Shown: positions 27,447 to 36,297, numbered from the stretch's first letter. The stretch is DNA of 64,000 bases from CAUPWF01 sp964367685 (GCA_964367685.1 CAYIYM010000001.1:169474-233473); one strand, 5' to 3'. The notes: generated by a model not told the origin, from the sequence alone. Program-made: numbers and translations.

Positions 27447-28316
27447 CTATTGACCATAAAAGATTTCAGCAATTGGAGAATCCTCTGATAAAATCACTGT
27501 TTTATTCTCTCCAACTATAGACTCTTTCAATGCATCTAAACTTCGTACGAAAGAATAAAACTCTGCCTTATTATTATCTGCATAGGCGTTAGACAAAATC
27601 TTCATGTATTCTGCCTCTCCCTCTGCTTCAAGAATATCCGCTTTCTTCTCTGCTTCAGATAAAATAATTGTCACATCTTTATCTGTTGTATTCTTTATAA
27701 TCTGAGCTTCAGACTCTCCCTCCGCAGTGTAAGTCGCAGCAATGTTTCCACGTTCTGAAATCATACGTTCATATACAGCTTCTTTGTTGTCAACTGGTAA
27801 ATCTAATTGCTTTGTTTCAATAGTAACAATTTCTATGCCATATTGATTAAATTTCTCCCCTATATTTGCGTCGATAGCATCTGACAATTTTCCATCTCTT
27901 CCAGAAATAACCTCTTCTTGTGGCATACTACTAATAATATTCTTGATAGAGTTATACACAATTGTATCAATTCTGCTCTCCGCATTACCTCTTGAACTAT
28001 TTAAAGATTGAGCATATACCAATGGATCTGAAATTCTCCACAATACATAACTATCTGTAATCATTGTTTTTTTATCTTGTGTTATAACATCTGATGGTGC
28101 CAAATCATAAAGTAGCATTTCTTTTGGTAATGTATCCACCGACTGTATAAACGGTATTTTAAAACTCAAACCTGCTGTCGTTTGTACTTTTTCAACTCTT
28201 CCGAACTGACGGATCAATTTATATTCATTTTCTTTTGTAATTACAACTGATGACAGCCCACAAATCACAACTGCGGCAATTAGAACTCCAAGTCCAATTT
28301 TTTTCACTTTTTTCAT
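27447..28316 (-). CDS. hflC: HflC, SPFH-family membrane protease modulator
   Basis: HflC forms, with HflK, a large membrane cage that encloses and modulates the FtsH protease. This 289-residue protein has an N-terminal membrane anchor (about residues 5-24) and an SPFH/band 7 domain (ENEYKLIRQFGRVEKV, GLSFKIPFIQSV, MITDSYVLWRISDP), then a long helical region (AEGESEAQIIKNTTDKD, ADILEAEGEAEYMKIL). AAAGGAG precedes the ATG. It follows hflK by 15 bases, sharing the riboswitch-controlled transcript. Confidence 0.93.
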   Translation of the reverse strand: MKKVKKIGLGVLIAAVVICGLSSVVITKENEYKLIRQFGRVEKVQTTAGLSFKIPFIQSVDTLPKEMLLYDLAPSDVITQDKKTMITDSYVLWRISDPLVYAQSLNSSRGNAESRIDTIVYNSIKNIISSMPQEEVISGRDGKLSDAIDANIGEKFNQYGIEIVTIETKQLDLPVDNKEAVYERMISERGNIAATYTAEGESEAQIIKNTTDKDVTIILSEAEKKADILEAEGEAEYMKILSNAYADNNKAEFYSFVRSLDALKESIVGENKTVILSEDSPIAEIFYGQ

Positions 28317-28331
28317 AATGATTCTCCTTTT

Positions 28332-29327
28332 CTATTCTTCTTCGTTGCTATTGTTATTTTGTTGTGTTATAAAATCATCCAATGGTAATACTTTTTGCAC
28401 ACCATTTCCACTATCAATAATCAATTCCAACTCTGGAAGAATTTCTTCCATTGCTTCGTAGAACATACGCTCTTTTGTAACACTTGGAAATTTGCTATAT
28501 TCCAAATACATGGCATTAAATCTTGAAACTTGTCCAGTTGCTTCATTGATTCTTTCTGTTTTAAATGCTTCTGCTGCTTTTACAATTCCGTCAGCCCTTG
28601 CATTTGCATTTGGTATATTTTCGTTCTTATATTTGTTTGCATTATTTAGAGCAGTTTCTTTTCCCTGCTTAGCAGTTTCCACCTGTTTAAATGCTTCCAT
28701 GATTTCAACAGTTGGAGGTGAAGCATCTTGAATACTAATGTTAATTAGCTGAAGACCCACATCATGTTCATCCAATTTTGCAATTATCTTTTCTTTGATC
28801 GCTGCTTGAATTTCATTTTTCCCCGTTGTCAATACACTATCCACATCGTAGCTTCCGATAACACTTCGTATACTGCTCTGCGAAATATTCTTTAATATCA
28901 AGACTGGATTTTGAGATGCATAAAGTGCCGTAACTGGATCTGATACTTTATATTCTACAAAAAAATCAATTTCCACAAAATTGTAATCGCTTGTGATCAT
29001 CACAGCTTCTCTTTCAATTGTTTGGTTTGTATCAATATCATATCCTATTGGGAACCCTTGAATTGTTGTATTTACTTTTTGTACACTTTGAATCAACGGT
29101 ATCTTAAAATGTAATCCCGGCTCTGTTACAGCCTTCGCTTGTCCAAATGTTGTTAAAACTGCCTGCTCTTGCTCTTTAATCTGATACATAGAACCAAATC
29201 CAATGATCGCAACCACAATAATCACTACAATGATTTTTCCACTTTTATGGATTTTGTTAAACATCTTTCCAAACTTACCACCCTTTACCTTCTTAATTCC
29301 CTCTTCATAAATATTCTCTTCATTCAT
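28332..29327 (-). CDS. hflK: HflK, SPFH-family membrane protease modulator
   Basis: This 331-residue partner of HflC has a short cytoplasmic N-terminus, a membrane helix (about residues 28-48, IIVVIIVVAIIGFGSMYQI), and an SPFH domain (EQEQAVLTTFGQAKAVTEPG, FKIPLIQSVQKVN) with an extended coiled-coil tail. The ATG at 29327 (MNEENIYEEG) was chosen because AAAGGAAG lies 6 bases upstream; the longest frame would add 26 residues translated from the riboswitch leader. The transcript begins with a manganese riboswitch (29439-29563). Confidence 0.92.
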   Translation of the reverse strand: MNEENIYEEGIKKVKGGKFGKMFNKIHKSGKIIVVIIVVAIIGFGSMYQIKEQEQAVLTTFGQAKAVTEPGLHFKIPLIQSVQKVNTTIQGFPIGYDIDTNQTIEREAVMITSDYNFVEIDFFVEYKVSDPVTALYASQNPVLILKNISQSSIRSVIGSYDVDSVLTTGKNEIQAAIKEKIIAKLDEHDVGLQLINISIQDASPPTVEIMEAFKQVETAKQGKETALNNANKYKNENIPNANARADGIVKAAEAFKTERINEATGQVSRFNAMYLEYSKFPSVTKERMFYEAMEEILPELELIIDSGNGVQKVLPLDDFITQQNNNSNEEE

Positions 29328-29438
29328 AATCTTCTTCCTTTCTTTTTTTATAAATTCTCTAGTTACATGCCTCACTTCATCTGTTACAACTCGGACTCCC
29401 CACATGTGAAATTACAAAAGCACAGCAATTCTACTATA

Positions 29439-29563
29439 TAAAAAAGACTTTTATTACAATGATTATTGTAATAAAAGTCTTGCTGTTTAAGTACGATGCG
29501 GGCTAGTCTCCTAACCGTTCTGACGCATTCGCAAACACCTTTCGATGTCAGCTACTCCCTTTT
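29439..29563 (-). promoter_or_regulatory. yybP-ykoY (manganese) riboswitch upstream of hflKC
   Basis: The minus-strand leader has the 5' consensus AAAAGGGAGTAGC and the 3' consensus CAGCAAGACTTTT that pair as P1. Between them lies a P3-like arm (AATGCGTCAGAACGG ... CTAGCCCGCATCG) closely matching the class pattern. The P1 3' strand, AGACTTTTATTACAAT, is also the 5' half of a 17-bp terminator stem (29444-29481) followed by TTTTTT. Metal binding would stabilise P1 and prevent the terminator, an ON switch. The class is known to sense Mn2+. The only minus-strand genes downstream before the next promoter are hflK and hflC. Confidence 0.88.
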
Positions 29564-29609
29564 ATTGAGAAATTATTTTATTCAAATTAGCGCTTCATTT
29601 GATACATTA

Positions 29610-29638
29610 AATATATCATTTTGTTATAAATATGTCAA
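29610..29638 (-). promoter_or_regulatory. Promoter of the riboswitch-hflKC transcript
   Basis: TTGACA, a 17-base spacer and TATATT on the minus strand, 8 bases past the stop of the YihY gene. It places the start about 40 bases before the aptamer, showing that hflKC is transcribed independently of the upstream gene. Confidence 0.75.
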
Positions 29639-29645
29639 TAGATTT

Positions 29646-30518
29646 CTATGATTTACCTGCTCTTTTCTTACTATTTATCACTATGTGTTTCCCTATTGTT
29701 TCATTCAACATATTCTTCTCGATGTATACATTTATTTCGGCGCCAATCAACATAGCATACATACAAAAATAAATCCATAACATAATTAGAACAATAGTTG
29801 CCAAGCTACCATACATATTAGAAAACCCTTTAAAAACATCTACATAAATAGAAAGTGCATAAGAAATTCCAATCCATCCCACAGCCGCAAAACATGCACC
29901 CGGAATTTGCTGTCTTATTCTTACTTTCTGTTGTGGAAGTATCTTATATGCCAAAGTAAAAATCGAAGTTAAAACAGCAATAGCAAAGACAATTCTCAAA
30001 TCAATGATAATTCGTATAACATGTTCAATAATAGGAATATATTTAATCAAAAAATCCCCAATTCTGTTCCCAAATACAAGTATTAATAAAGATAATATAA
30101 TCGCTACTACAAAGACTAATGTATATGCGGATGCACGTAATCTAAGATATATGTAATTCTTCTTATCACTTTTCCCATATACCCAATTCAACCCGCTCGC
30201 CATAGAAAGAACACCCTTTCCAGCTGACCATAATGCAACTAATGCCGTTACGGGCAGTACTGAAATGGATTGATTGTAAACTTCTTCTACAATAGAAAGT
30301 ATCATCCCACTAATATCTTGAGGAAATACTTCTTGCACCAATTCTAATATCATTGATTTTGGAATGGGAGTAAATTGCACAAGAGTCAGCAAAAATAAAA
30401 TACTCGGTACCAATGATATTACTAAAAAAAAGGCTGATTCTGCTGCATATGCTTTCAAATGATTTCGATTAATCCCATTCCGTAATTCCATTATAAATTT
30501 CCAGATTTCATTAAACAT
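29646..30518 (-). CDS. YihY/BrkB-family membrane protein
   Basis: This integral membrane protein of about 290 residues has six hydrophobic segments and family features: AYAAESAFFLVISLVPSILF, ALVALWSAGKGVLSMASGLN, and the C-terminal IVLIMLWIYFCMYAMLIGAEIN. It was once called ribonuclease BN; the function is unproven and may be transport. The ATG at 30518 (MFNEIWKFIME) has GAGG 5 bases upstream. The longer frame to 30626 would run through the terminator of the 6S RNA, so it is unlikely. No terminator separates it from the hflKC promoter. Confidence 0.88.
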   Translation of the reverse strand: MFNEIWKFIMELRNGINRNHLKAYAAESAFFLVISLVPSILFLLTLVQFTPIPKSMILELVQEVFPQDISGMILSIVEEVYNQSISVLPVTALVALWSAGKGVLSMASGLNWVYGKSDKKNYIYLRLRASAYTLVFVVAIILSLLILVFGNRIGDFLIKYIPIIEHVIRIIIDLRIVFAIAVLTSIFTLAYKILPQQKVRIRQQIPGACFAAVGWIGISYALSIYVDVFKGFSNMYGSLATIVLIMLWIYFCMYAMLIGAEINVYIEKNMLNETIGKHIVINSKKRAGKS

Positions 30519-30577
30519 ATCTTCCTCATCTCTTTCAACTACACTGTTACTATCATAACTGCATTCTTCATGCTTTA

Positions 30578-30745
30578 AGAAAAGCAGCCGCATAGCGACT
30601 GCTCTTAACTTTGATATATGCCCCAAAATGCCGTTATCTGATTTTAACGCCTAGCAGATGCTAGGTGGGTAACCGCATCCAATGTTCTGCCTTCCACTAC
30701 TTATTGATGGCTTGACATCCCAAAGGAGATATAAGAATCCCATGA
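30578..30745 (-). ncRNA. ssrS: Probable 6S RNA
   Basis: The minus strand carries a structured non-coding segment. CTTATATCTCC at the 5' side can pair with GGGGCATATATC at the 3' side. In between, GCGGTTACCCACC, the hairpin CCTAGCATCTGCTAGG and CGTTAAAATC resemble the central bubble arm of 6S RNA (E. coli GCGGUU..CUUAAAAC region). It ends in a strong terminator, AGCAGTCGC / GCGGCTGCT plus TTTTCTT (30578-30603). 6S RNA binds sigma-A RNA polymerase in stationary phase. The 5' end is uncertain: it could start near 30745 or, from the promoter at 30799-30827, near 30792. Confidence 0.72.
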
Positions 30746-30798
30746 ACGTAATTGTAGGTTTAAAATACAGATGTTATCGAACACTTCAGGTTACTTAT

Positions 30799-30827
30799 AT
30801 TATAAACCAGTTACTCTCAATTGACAA
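30799..30827 (-). promoter_or_regulatory. Promoter for the 6S-like RNA region
   Basis: TTGTCA, a 17-base spacer and TATAAT on the minus strand, 30 bases past the trxB stop, firing into the 6S-like RNA. A second -10-like element, TACAAT, lies at 30751-30756 without a clear -35. Confidence 0.6.
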
Positions 30828-30856
30828 GAAATCTTTTCTTAATTCTGTAAATTCTC

Positions 30857-31762
30857 TTATTGCATTGCCAATAGTTCACAAGCTGCCAAAGCAGCTGTTG
30901 CACCATCTGAAGCAGCTGTCGTCAATTGTCTCACTTTCTTTGTTCGACAATCTCCGGCTGTATAAACTCCTTCTGTTTTTGTTTTGCATGATTCTGTTGC
31001 CACAATATAACCTGATTCATCTAAATCTACAAGATTTGCAAACTGCTTATTCTCTGGAACTCTGCCGACTGCAATAAATAATCCATCTATTGCAACATGT
31101 CCACTTTTTCCTGTCTTTACATTTTTGATTTGAATACTCTCTATTTTCTGTTCTCCATTCAACTCTTCAATGATTGTATCTAAAACAAATTCGACATTTT
31201 TCATGTTTTTAAGTTGCTCTACCATCTTGTCTTCACCACGGAATGCATCCCGTCGATGAATCAGATAAACACGTTTACAGTAAGAAGCCAGATAATGTGC
31301 ATCTTCAATTGCTGTATTTCCACCGCCATTTACTGCAACAATCTTATCTCTAAAAAAGGCTCCATCACAGGTTGCACAGTAAGAAATTCCCTTTCCTAAT
31401 AGTTCCGCCTCCCTGTCTAATCCTAGCATTCTATTCTTTGACCCTGTCGCTAAAATCACTGTTTTCCCTTGATAAGTACTGCTTCCACATTTCACTGTAA
31501 ACTGATCATCCTTTGTTATTTCTACCACTTGTTCCATAACAATTTCCGCGCCATGCTCAATAGCCTGCTCATACAAATTTGTTGCAAATTCGAATCCTGA
31601 GACTTTCTTTATTCCAGGGTAATTCTCAATTTCTGGAGTATTCACAATCTGACCACCGTACATCATTCCTTCCAGAACTAATACTTTTTTTCCAGCCCGC
31701 ACTCCATATATGCCTGCTGAAAGTCCTGCTGTTCCTGCTCCAACGATTATAATATCATACAT
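30857..31762 (-). CDS. trxB: Thioredoxin reductase
   Basis: This FAD/NADPH flavoenzyme reduces thioredoxin. The 301-residue protein has the FAD motif VGAGTAGLSAGIYGVRAG, the redox pair CATC in YCATCDGAFF, the NADPH motif NGGGNTAIEDA and the C-terminal GVYTAGDCR. Length is typical of the low-molecular-weight type. It begins on the base after the trxA stop, so the pair is translationally coupled. A 6S RNA promoter follows. Confidence 0.96.
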   Translation of the reverse strand: MYDIIIVGAGTAGLSAGIYGVRAGKKVLVLEGMMYGGQIVNTPEIENYPGIKKVSGFEFATNLYEQAIEHGAEIVMEQVVEITKDDQFTVKCGSSTYQGKTVILATGSKNRMLGLDREAELLGKGISYCATCDGAFFRDKIVAVNGGGNTAIEDAHYLASYCKRVYLIHRRDAFRGEDKMVEQLKNMKNVEFVLDTIIEELNGEQKIESIQIKNVKTGKSGHVAIDGLFIAVGRVPENKQFANLVDLDESGYIVATESCKTKTEGVYTAGDCRTKKVRQLTTAASDGATAALAACELLAMQ

Positions 31763-32071
31763 TTACTTCACCATTTCCAATATTGCATTCTTATTTTGAA
31801 CACCAGTCACTACTTTTTTAGTCTCTCCATCTTTTACTACAACTAATGTAGGCACACTCATAATTCCATATTGTTGTGCAATTTCTGGAGCTTGGTCAAT
31901 ATCAACCTTGCAGATTTTTACACCTACAACTTCTGCCGCAACTTGGTCAATAATTGGAGAGAGCATTTTACAAGGACCACACCATGTTGCATGAAAATCT
32001 ATCAACACAACATCTTTACTCTCTAAAACCTCACTTTGAAAATTTTCATTTGTAATATTAATGATACTCAT
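31763..32071 (-). CDS. trxA: Thioredoxin
   Basis: This 102-residue protein has the thioredoxin fold and active site WCGPCKM. The cis-proline motif is MSVPTLVV. It reduces disulfides in cytoplasmic proteins and is itself reduced by TrxB, encoded directly downstream. AAAGGA precedes the ATG. It starts 57 bases after pckA with no clear terminator between them. Confidence 0.96.
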   Translation of the reverse strand: MSIINITNENFQSEVLESKDVVLIDFHATWCGPCKMLSPIIDQVAAEVVGVKICKVDIDQAPEIAQQYGIMSVPTLVVVKDGETKKVVTGVQNKNAILEMVK

Positions 32072-32128
32072 ATTTTTCCTTTCTACTTCAACATTCTAAA
32101 AACATCGTATACATAGTCTCTAGTTTAT

Positions 32129-33820
32129 TTACTCTAATTCAGTAACAATTTTCTTCAGTGCATTTAATGCCTCTTCTGGCAATGCATCATATCCTTCTTT
32201 TGCAGTGGCAAATTTCTCTACTGCTTCTACACGTGTCTTCATACTTGCAATTAATTCAGCTTTGTATGAATCATCTTCTAGATTTGGAATAAAGCCTTCC
32301 CATTCCATAATTTCTATATCTGAAAATGGTCCCCATTGCTTAAAGTTCTCTTTCCCTTCAACAATCATTTCAAGAATGCCCAATGTATCACTTGGCGTAA
32401 CCTTCTTGCCCATGAAATCACCTGTATTTACAATATAGCAATCAACATCTTTTTCTTCCACTAATTTCTTGAATTTTTCATAATCATTCACAAGCGGGTA
32501 TGTTCTAAATGGATTCGCATATGGTACGATTCTAATTGCGTTCATATCGGTTCCTGCTGCCACACGCTCTGCTGTAGATGTTTTTGTAGCAAGTGTCGCT
32601 CCCATTACTGAAGCAAGTGCCGCTCCTTTTAATTTCACAACTGGCGGAATCGTTGGGTCTTTCATTAACCAGAATATTGAGTTACAAGGTGATGAAATCT
32701 TGTCTACTCGATTTGGAGACCATAATTTCGATTTAATCGCTCTACCATTTCCATTTCGAATATCTTCTGTTACAAGTTGAACTTTTCCATCTTCATCCAA
32801 TGTTGCTGAACAGTTTTGTGCAGTCACCAAGTATTTATTGTCTTCACAGCCTGCTGGATAATCTTGAGTTTTATCAAAATACGATGGTTCAAGTGCAATG
32901 GATGCACATGTGTCTGCATTAATAATAAATGCATCATCATGTAATACAGTAACACCATATTTATCATCATGTCTTGCATGTGTAATTGTTGATTTTCCAG
33001 AACCTGACAGTCCAAAAACAGATGCTACATACTTACTTCCATCTGCTAATTGATACTCTTTTTGTCCACCATGGCATGATGCATATCCATTTCTATTTGC
33101 AATAGCCCAAGCCATAGTAAGTGTTCCTTTTTTATGCTCTCCAAAATATCTCATACCTAGTATAGCCGCACAATTTGTATCTGTATTAAAATAGCAAAGT
33201 GTCAATGGATCTGATAAACAACTATAGTCAACTCCTGGTCTATTTCCAGGTGTCCATTGTGGATCTGAGAAAATATAAATATCTGCTTCTTTTCCGTCTC
33301 CCACTAATGCTGAGTTCTTGTACATTTTCACGTACTCATCTGACAAGTATTGGAAGTTTAACATCCATGAGTAAAGTACATTTTCTTCTCCCTCTGGAAT
33401 CAACAAATGTGCTTTAACCATAAATTCTGTATCAAGGCCAACATATACTTCTGCATGATACATTAATTTATGACGAGTCTCATAAACAGCGTCCATTGTC
33501 ACCGCATCTAACGCATTTGTATTCACACCTGGTTCACCTGAAATTCGACGTGCCCCAGCATAGCGACCTGTAATTGCGCCATCATTAAATAACAATACTT
33601 TTGCATCTGGTTCAAGCCCAAACTCTTCACCTCTATATACAGGCATATCAGTTACTACAGTTCCCGGAGAATTTTTTGCCATTTCATAAGCTTCTCTAAG
33701 TGTATTTACCTTTACTACATTATTTCCATAAAAAGCTGCTTCAATAATTGATCTTGTTTTTGAAAATCCTACTTTCCCTGCCCCAATTTCATTTAATGGG
33801 TAATTTGCTTTTGTTGCCAT
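32129..33820 (-). CDS. pckA: Phosphoenolpyruvate carboxykinase (ATP)
   Basis: The enzyme interconverts oxaloacetate plus ATP and PEP plus CO2 plus ADP; in fermenting clostridia it often fixes CO2 from PEP. The 563-residue protein has the kinase loop GLSGSGKSTITHA, the metal-binding HDDAFII, TDMPVYRGEEFGLEP near the N-terminus, and RISGEPGVNTNALDAVT. It is slightly longer than the common ~530-residue form. A strong promoter and GGAGG precede it. With ppdK (50975-53596) it forms the PEP-pyruvate-oxaloacetate node. Confidence 0.95.
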   Translation of the reverse strand: MATKANYPLNEIGAGKVGFSKTRSIIEAAFYGNNVVKVNTLREAYEMAKNSPGTVVTDMPVYRGEEFGLEPDAKVLLFNDGAITGRYAGARRISGEPGVNTNALDAVTMDAVYETRHKLMYHAEVYVGLDTEFMVKAHLLIPEGEENVLYSWMLNFQYLSDEYVKMYKNSALVGDGKEADIYIFSDPQWTPGNRPGVDYSCLSDPLTLCYFNTDTNCAAILGMRYFGEHKKGTLTMAWAIANRNGYASCHGGQKEYQLADGSKYVASVFGLSGSGKSTITHARHDDKYGVTVLHDDAFIINADTCASIALEPSYFDKTQDYPAGCEDNKYLVTAQNCSATLDEDGKVQLVTEDIRNGNGRAIKSKLWSPNRVDKISSPCNSIFWLMKDPTIPPVVKLKGAALASVMGATLATKTSTAERVAAGTDMNAIRIVPYANPFRTYPLVNDYEKFKKLVEEKDVDCYIVNTGDFMGKKVTPSDTLGILEMIVEGKENFKQWGPFSDIEIMEWEGFIPNLEDDSYKAELIASMKTRVEAVEKFATAKEGYDALPEEALNALKKIVTELE

Positions 33821-33852
33821 TATATTTCCTCCTTTAAATCCAAATTTGTTTC

Positions 33853-33881
33853 ATTATCTCACTTTAATAATTAATTGTCAA
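33853..33881 (-). promoter_or_regulatory. Strong promoter of pckA
   Basis: Near-perfect sigma-A promoter on the minus strand: TTGACA, 17-base spacer, GATAAT. The leader is only about 25 bases and contains the ribosome site GGAGG. The rest of the gap up to 34037 is AT-rich with no other feature I can support. Confidence 0.85.
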
Positions 33882-34036
33882 TCTATTGGAAGTTCATTAT
33901 TTATTTGTTATTCATTTGTTCATTTATTCCATCGTTTTCTATTTATAACATCGTAGATTTGTAATATTTCGTTCATATTTTTCTTGTTTCTTCTTCAAAA
34001 AAACAATGTATTCAGCAAATCATTCATTTTTACAAG

Positions 34037-34378
34037 CTAAAAATACATCTTTTTTGCTCTATTTGTTCTGATTGCATACCATACAATTACTATCAATGAA
34101 ATGACAAGTAAAATCATTACAACCTCATAACAAGGAGTCACATAAGCGTCAATTAATGTTACACCACCGTAAAGTGCTATTGTAATACCCAAAGTAGTCG
34201 TAGCAGGTAAAACCATAGTAATAAATTCTCCTACATTTTTACATTTTTTTGACGCTGTCACTTTGTCTAGTAGTAGTGAATCAAAAATAATACCTGTTTT
34301 CTTCATCATATAAGATGCATACAAACAATATAATCCACAGCCTAAACTAATTAATCCAAATAGTAAATCCATTTCCAT
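34037..34378 (-). CDS. Small membrane protein of unknown function next to leuD
   Basis: This 113-residue protein has about three hydrophobic segments (residues 4-24, 53-75 and 85-105), charged loops and a basic C-terminus. AAGGAG precedes the ATG by 10 bases. It begins 29 bases after the leuD stop in the same orientation and is probably the third gene of the leuCD transcript. I recognise no family. Confidence 0.7.
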   Translation of the reverse strand: MEMDLLFGLISLGCGLYCLYASYMMKKTGIIFDSLLLDKVTASKKCKNVGEFITMVLPATTTLGITIALYGGVTLIDAYVTPCYEVVMILLVISLIVIVWYAIRTNRAKKMYF

Positions 34379-34407
34379 TTTCTCATTCTCCTTTGATTAG
34401 ATATGCA

Positions 34408-34899
34408 TTACTCTCTTTTTTGATTTGTATAATTTACTAACCCTTCCGCTGCAATAATTTTTTGCATAAATTCTGGAAATGGTTGCCCTTGGTATTGCGT
34501 ACCCTTAGTCTTGTTATAAATTTTTCCACTATCAAAGTCTACTTCTACCTCATCGCCAGCATCAATACCTTTAGCAGCTTCCACACATTCAATAATCGGC
34601 AATCCTATATTGATCGCATTTCGATAAAAAATTCTTGCAAATGTTTCAGCAATAACACAACTTACCCCTGCTGCTTTAAGACATAGGGGAGCATGTTCTC
34701 TCGATGAACCACAACCAAAGTTTTTATTAGCAACAATCAAATCTCCTTCTTCCACCTTTTCGGCAAATGTAGGATCAATATCAACCATAGCATGGCTCGC
34801 CAATTCTTTTGCATCAAATGAATTCAAATATCTTGCCGGAATAATAACATCTGTGTCTACGTTGTCTCCATATTTAAATACACGTCCGTTTGCTTTCAT
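34408..34899 (-). CDS. leuD: 3-isopropylmalate dehydratase small subunit
   Basis: The 163-residue swivel subunit of the aconitase-like isomerase converting 2-isopropylmalate to 3-isopropylmalate in leucine synthesis. It shows the family pattern DTDVIIPARYL, GCGSSREHAPLCLKAAG and FARIFYRNAINIGLPI. This short clostridial type is also close to homoaconitase and methyl/dimethylmalate hydratase small subunits, so the substrate is not certain. It starts on the base after leuC. Confidence 0.92.
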   Translation of the reverse strand: MKANGRVFKYGDNVDTDVIIPARYLNSFDAKELASHAMVDIDPTFAEKVEEGDLIVANKNFGCGSSREHAPLCLKAAGVSCVIAETFARIFYRNAINIGLPIIECVEAAKGIDAGDEVEVDFDSGKIYNKTKGTQYQGQPFPEFMQKIIAAEGLVNYTNQKRE

Positions 34900-36174
34900 T
34901 TATTCTTCCCCCACTTTCTCTGGATTTGCAATATAACCAGCGATAGCACTTGCTGCTGCCACTTCAGGTGATGCAAGATAAATTAATGAGTCAACATGTC
35001 CCATTCGTCCTACAAAATTACGATTTGTAGTTGATACACATTTTTCCCCTGCTGCTAACACTCCCATATGTCCACCCATGCAAGGTCCACAACTTGGTGT
35101 ATTAAATGCACAATTTGCATCAATAAAAATCTCCACTAATCCTTCTTTGATACATTCCTTGTATATCTTTTGTGTTGCTGGTATAACCATAACTCGTACA
35201 TCTGGATGAACCACTTTACCCTTCAGTATTTCAGCCGCTTTTCTCAAGTCGTCCATTCGTCCATTTGTACAGGATCCAATTACAACTTGATCAATCCAAA
35301 TCTTATCCATTTCCGCAATTTCATCTACTGTTTTAGCATTTTCTGGAAGATGTGGAAATGCCACTGTAGGGCGTACCTCTGACAAATCAACTACTATAAC
35401 CTCGTCATATTCTGCGTCCTCATCCGCTGTATAAATTTTGTACTCTTTAGTCGAATGCTCCTTCATATATGCTTCCGTTTGTTCATCTACAACGAAAATT
35501 CCATTTTTTGCTCCAGCTTCAATCGCCATATTTGCAATTGTAAATCTATCATCCATTGTAAGATTAGAAATCCCTTCGCCCACAAATTCCATAGATTTGT
35601 ATAATGCACCATCAACTCCAATTCTACCTATAATATGTAGAATAACGTCTTTTCCACTTACAAATGGCTTCATTTCACCAGTAATTACAAATTTAATTGC
35701 ACTAGGAACCTTGAACCAAATTTCTCCAGTAGCCATTCCGGTTGCAACATCCGTTGTTCCCATTCCAGTTGAGAAAGCACCAAGTGCACCATATGTACAT
35801 GTGTGTGAATCCGCACCAATAATACACTCTCCTGCTACAACTAATCCGCGCTCTGGCAAAATTGCATGCTCTACTCCTGATTTCCCTTGCTCAAATGTGT
35901 AAGTGATATTTTGCTCTTTCACAAAATCTCTAATAGCTTTAGAGTTTTCTGCTGACTTAATATCTTTGTTTGGTGTAAAGTGGTCTGGCACGAATAACAC
36001 CTTATCCTTGTCAAACACCTTGTCTGACATTTTTTTTAAAATTGGTAGTGCCATCGGTCCAGTAATATCGTTAGACATTACAATATCTAATTTAGCCTCA
36101 ATCAACTGTCCAGCTACAACAGAATCTAATCCTGCGTGATCCGCTAAAATCTTCTGCGTCATCGTCATTCCCAT
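34900..36174 (-). CDS. leuC: 3-isopropylmalate dehydratase large subunit
   Basis: The 424-residue catalytic subunit binds a 4Fe-4S cluster through cysteines in VIGSCTNGR and TPSCGPCMGGHMG. It belongs to the shorter bacterial/archaeal LeuC group. The start was moved to the ATG at 36174 (MGMTMTQKILADHAG), with AGGAGG 7 bases upstream; ATGs further upstream are too close to the ribosome site. leuA and leuB are not in the window, so identity as LeuC rather than a related aconitase-type dehydratase rests on sequence alone. Confidence 0.92.
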   Translation of the reverse strand: MGMTMTQKILADHAGLDSVVAGQLIEAKLDIVMSNDITGPMALPILKKMSDKVFDKDKVLFVPDHFTPNKDIKSAENSKAIRDFVKEQNITYTFEQGKSGVEHAILPERGLVVAGECIIGADSHTCTYGALGAFSTGMGTTDVATGMATGEIWFKVPSAIKFVITGEMKPFVSGKDVILHIIGRIGVDGALYKSMEFVGEGISNLTMDDRFTIANMAIEAGAKNGIFVVDEQTEAYMKEHSTKEYKIYTADEDAEYDEVIVVDLSEVRPTVAFPHLPENAKTVDEIAEMDKIWIDQVVIGSCTNGRMDDLRKAAEILKGKVVHPDVRVMVIPATQKIYKECIKEGLVEIFIDANCAFNTPSCGPCMGGHMGVLAAGEKCVSTTNRNFVGRMGHVDSLIYLASPEVAAASAIAGYIANPEKVGEE

Positions 36175-36203
36175 ACTCATTCCTCCTAAATTCATATTTT
36201 ACT

Positions 36204-36232
36204 ATTTTATCAAAGTAACGTACAAAATACAA
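36204..36232 (-). promoter_or_regulatory. Promoter of leuCD
   Basis: TTGTAT, a 17-base spacer and TAAAAT on the minus strand. The predicted leader is about 23 bases, so there is no room for a leucine T-box or attenuator. Confidence 0.6.
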
Positions 36233-36242
36233 GTTTTTAGTA

Positions 36243-36297
36243 ATAAAAAGAAGTATTATGTCGGATTGTTTCTTACTCCCGTTCATAATACTTCTTT
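36243..36297 (-). terminator. Terminator after the Rrf2 regulator
   Basis: AAAGAAGTATTATG pairs with CATAATACTTCTTT (14 bp, 23-base loop), followed by TTTTATTA on the minus strand, 18 bases past the rrf2 stop. Confidence 0.8.

Noticed and set aside
29646..30626. Long version of the YihY gene starting at 30626
   Set aside because: It would include the 6S-like RNA terminator and begins at a TTG without a ribosome site; the ATG at 30518 is better.
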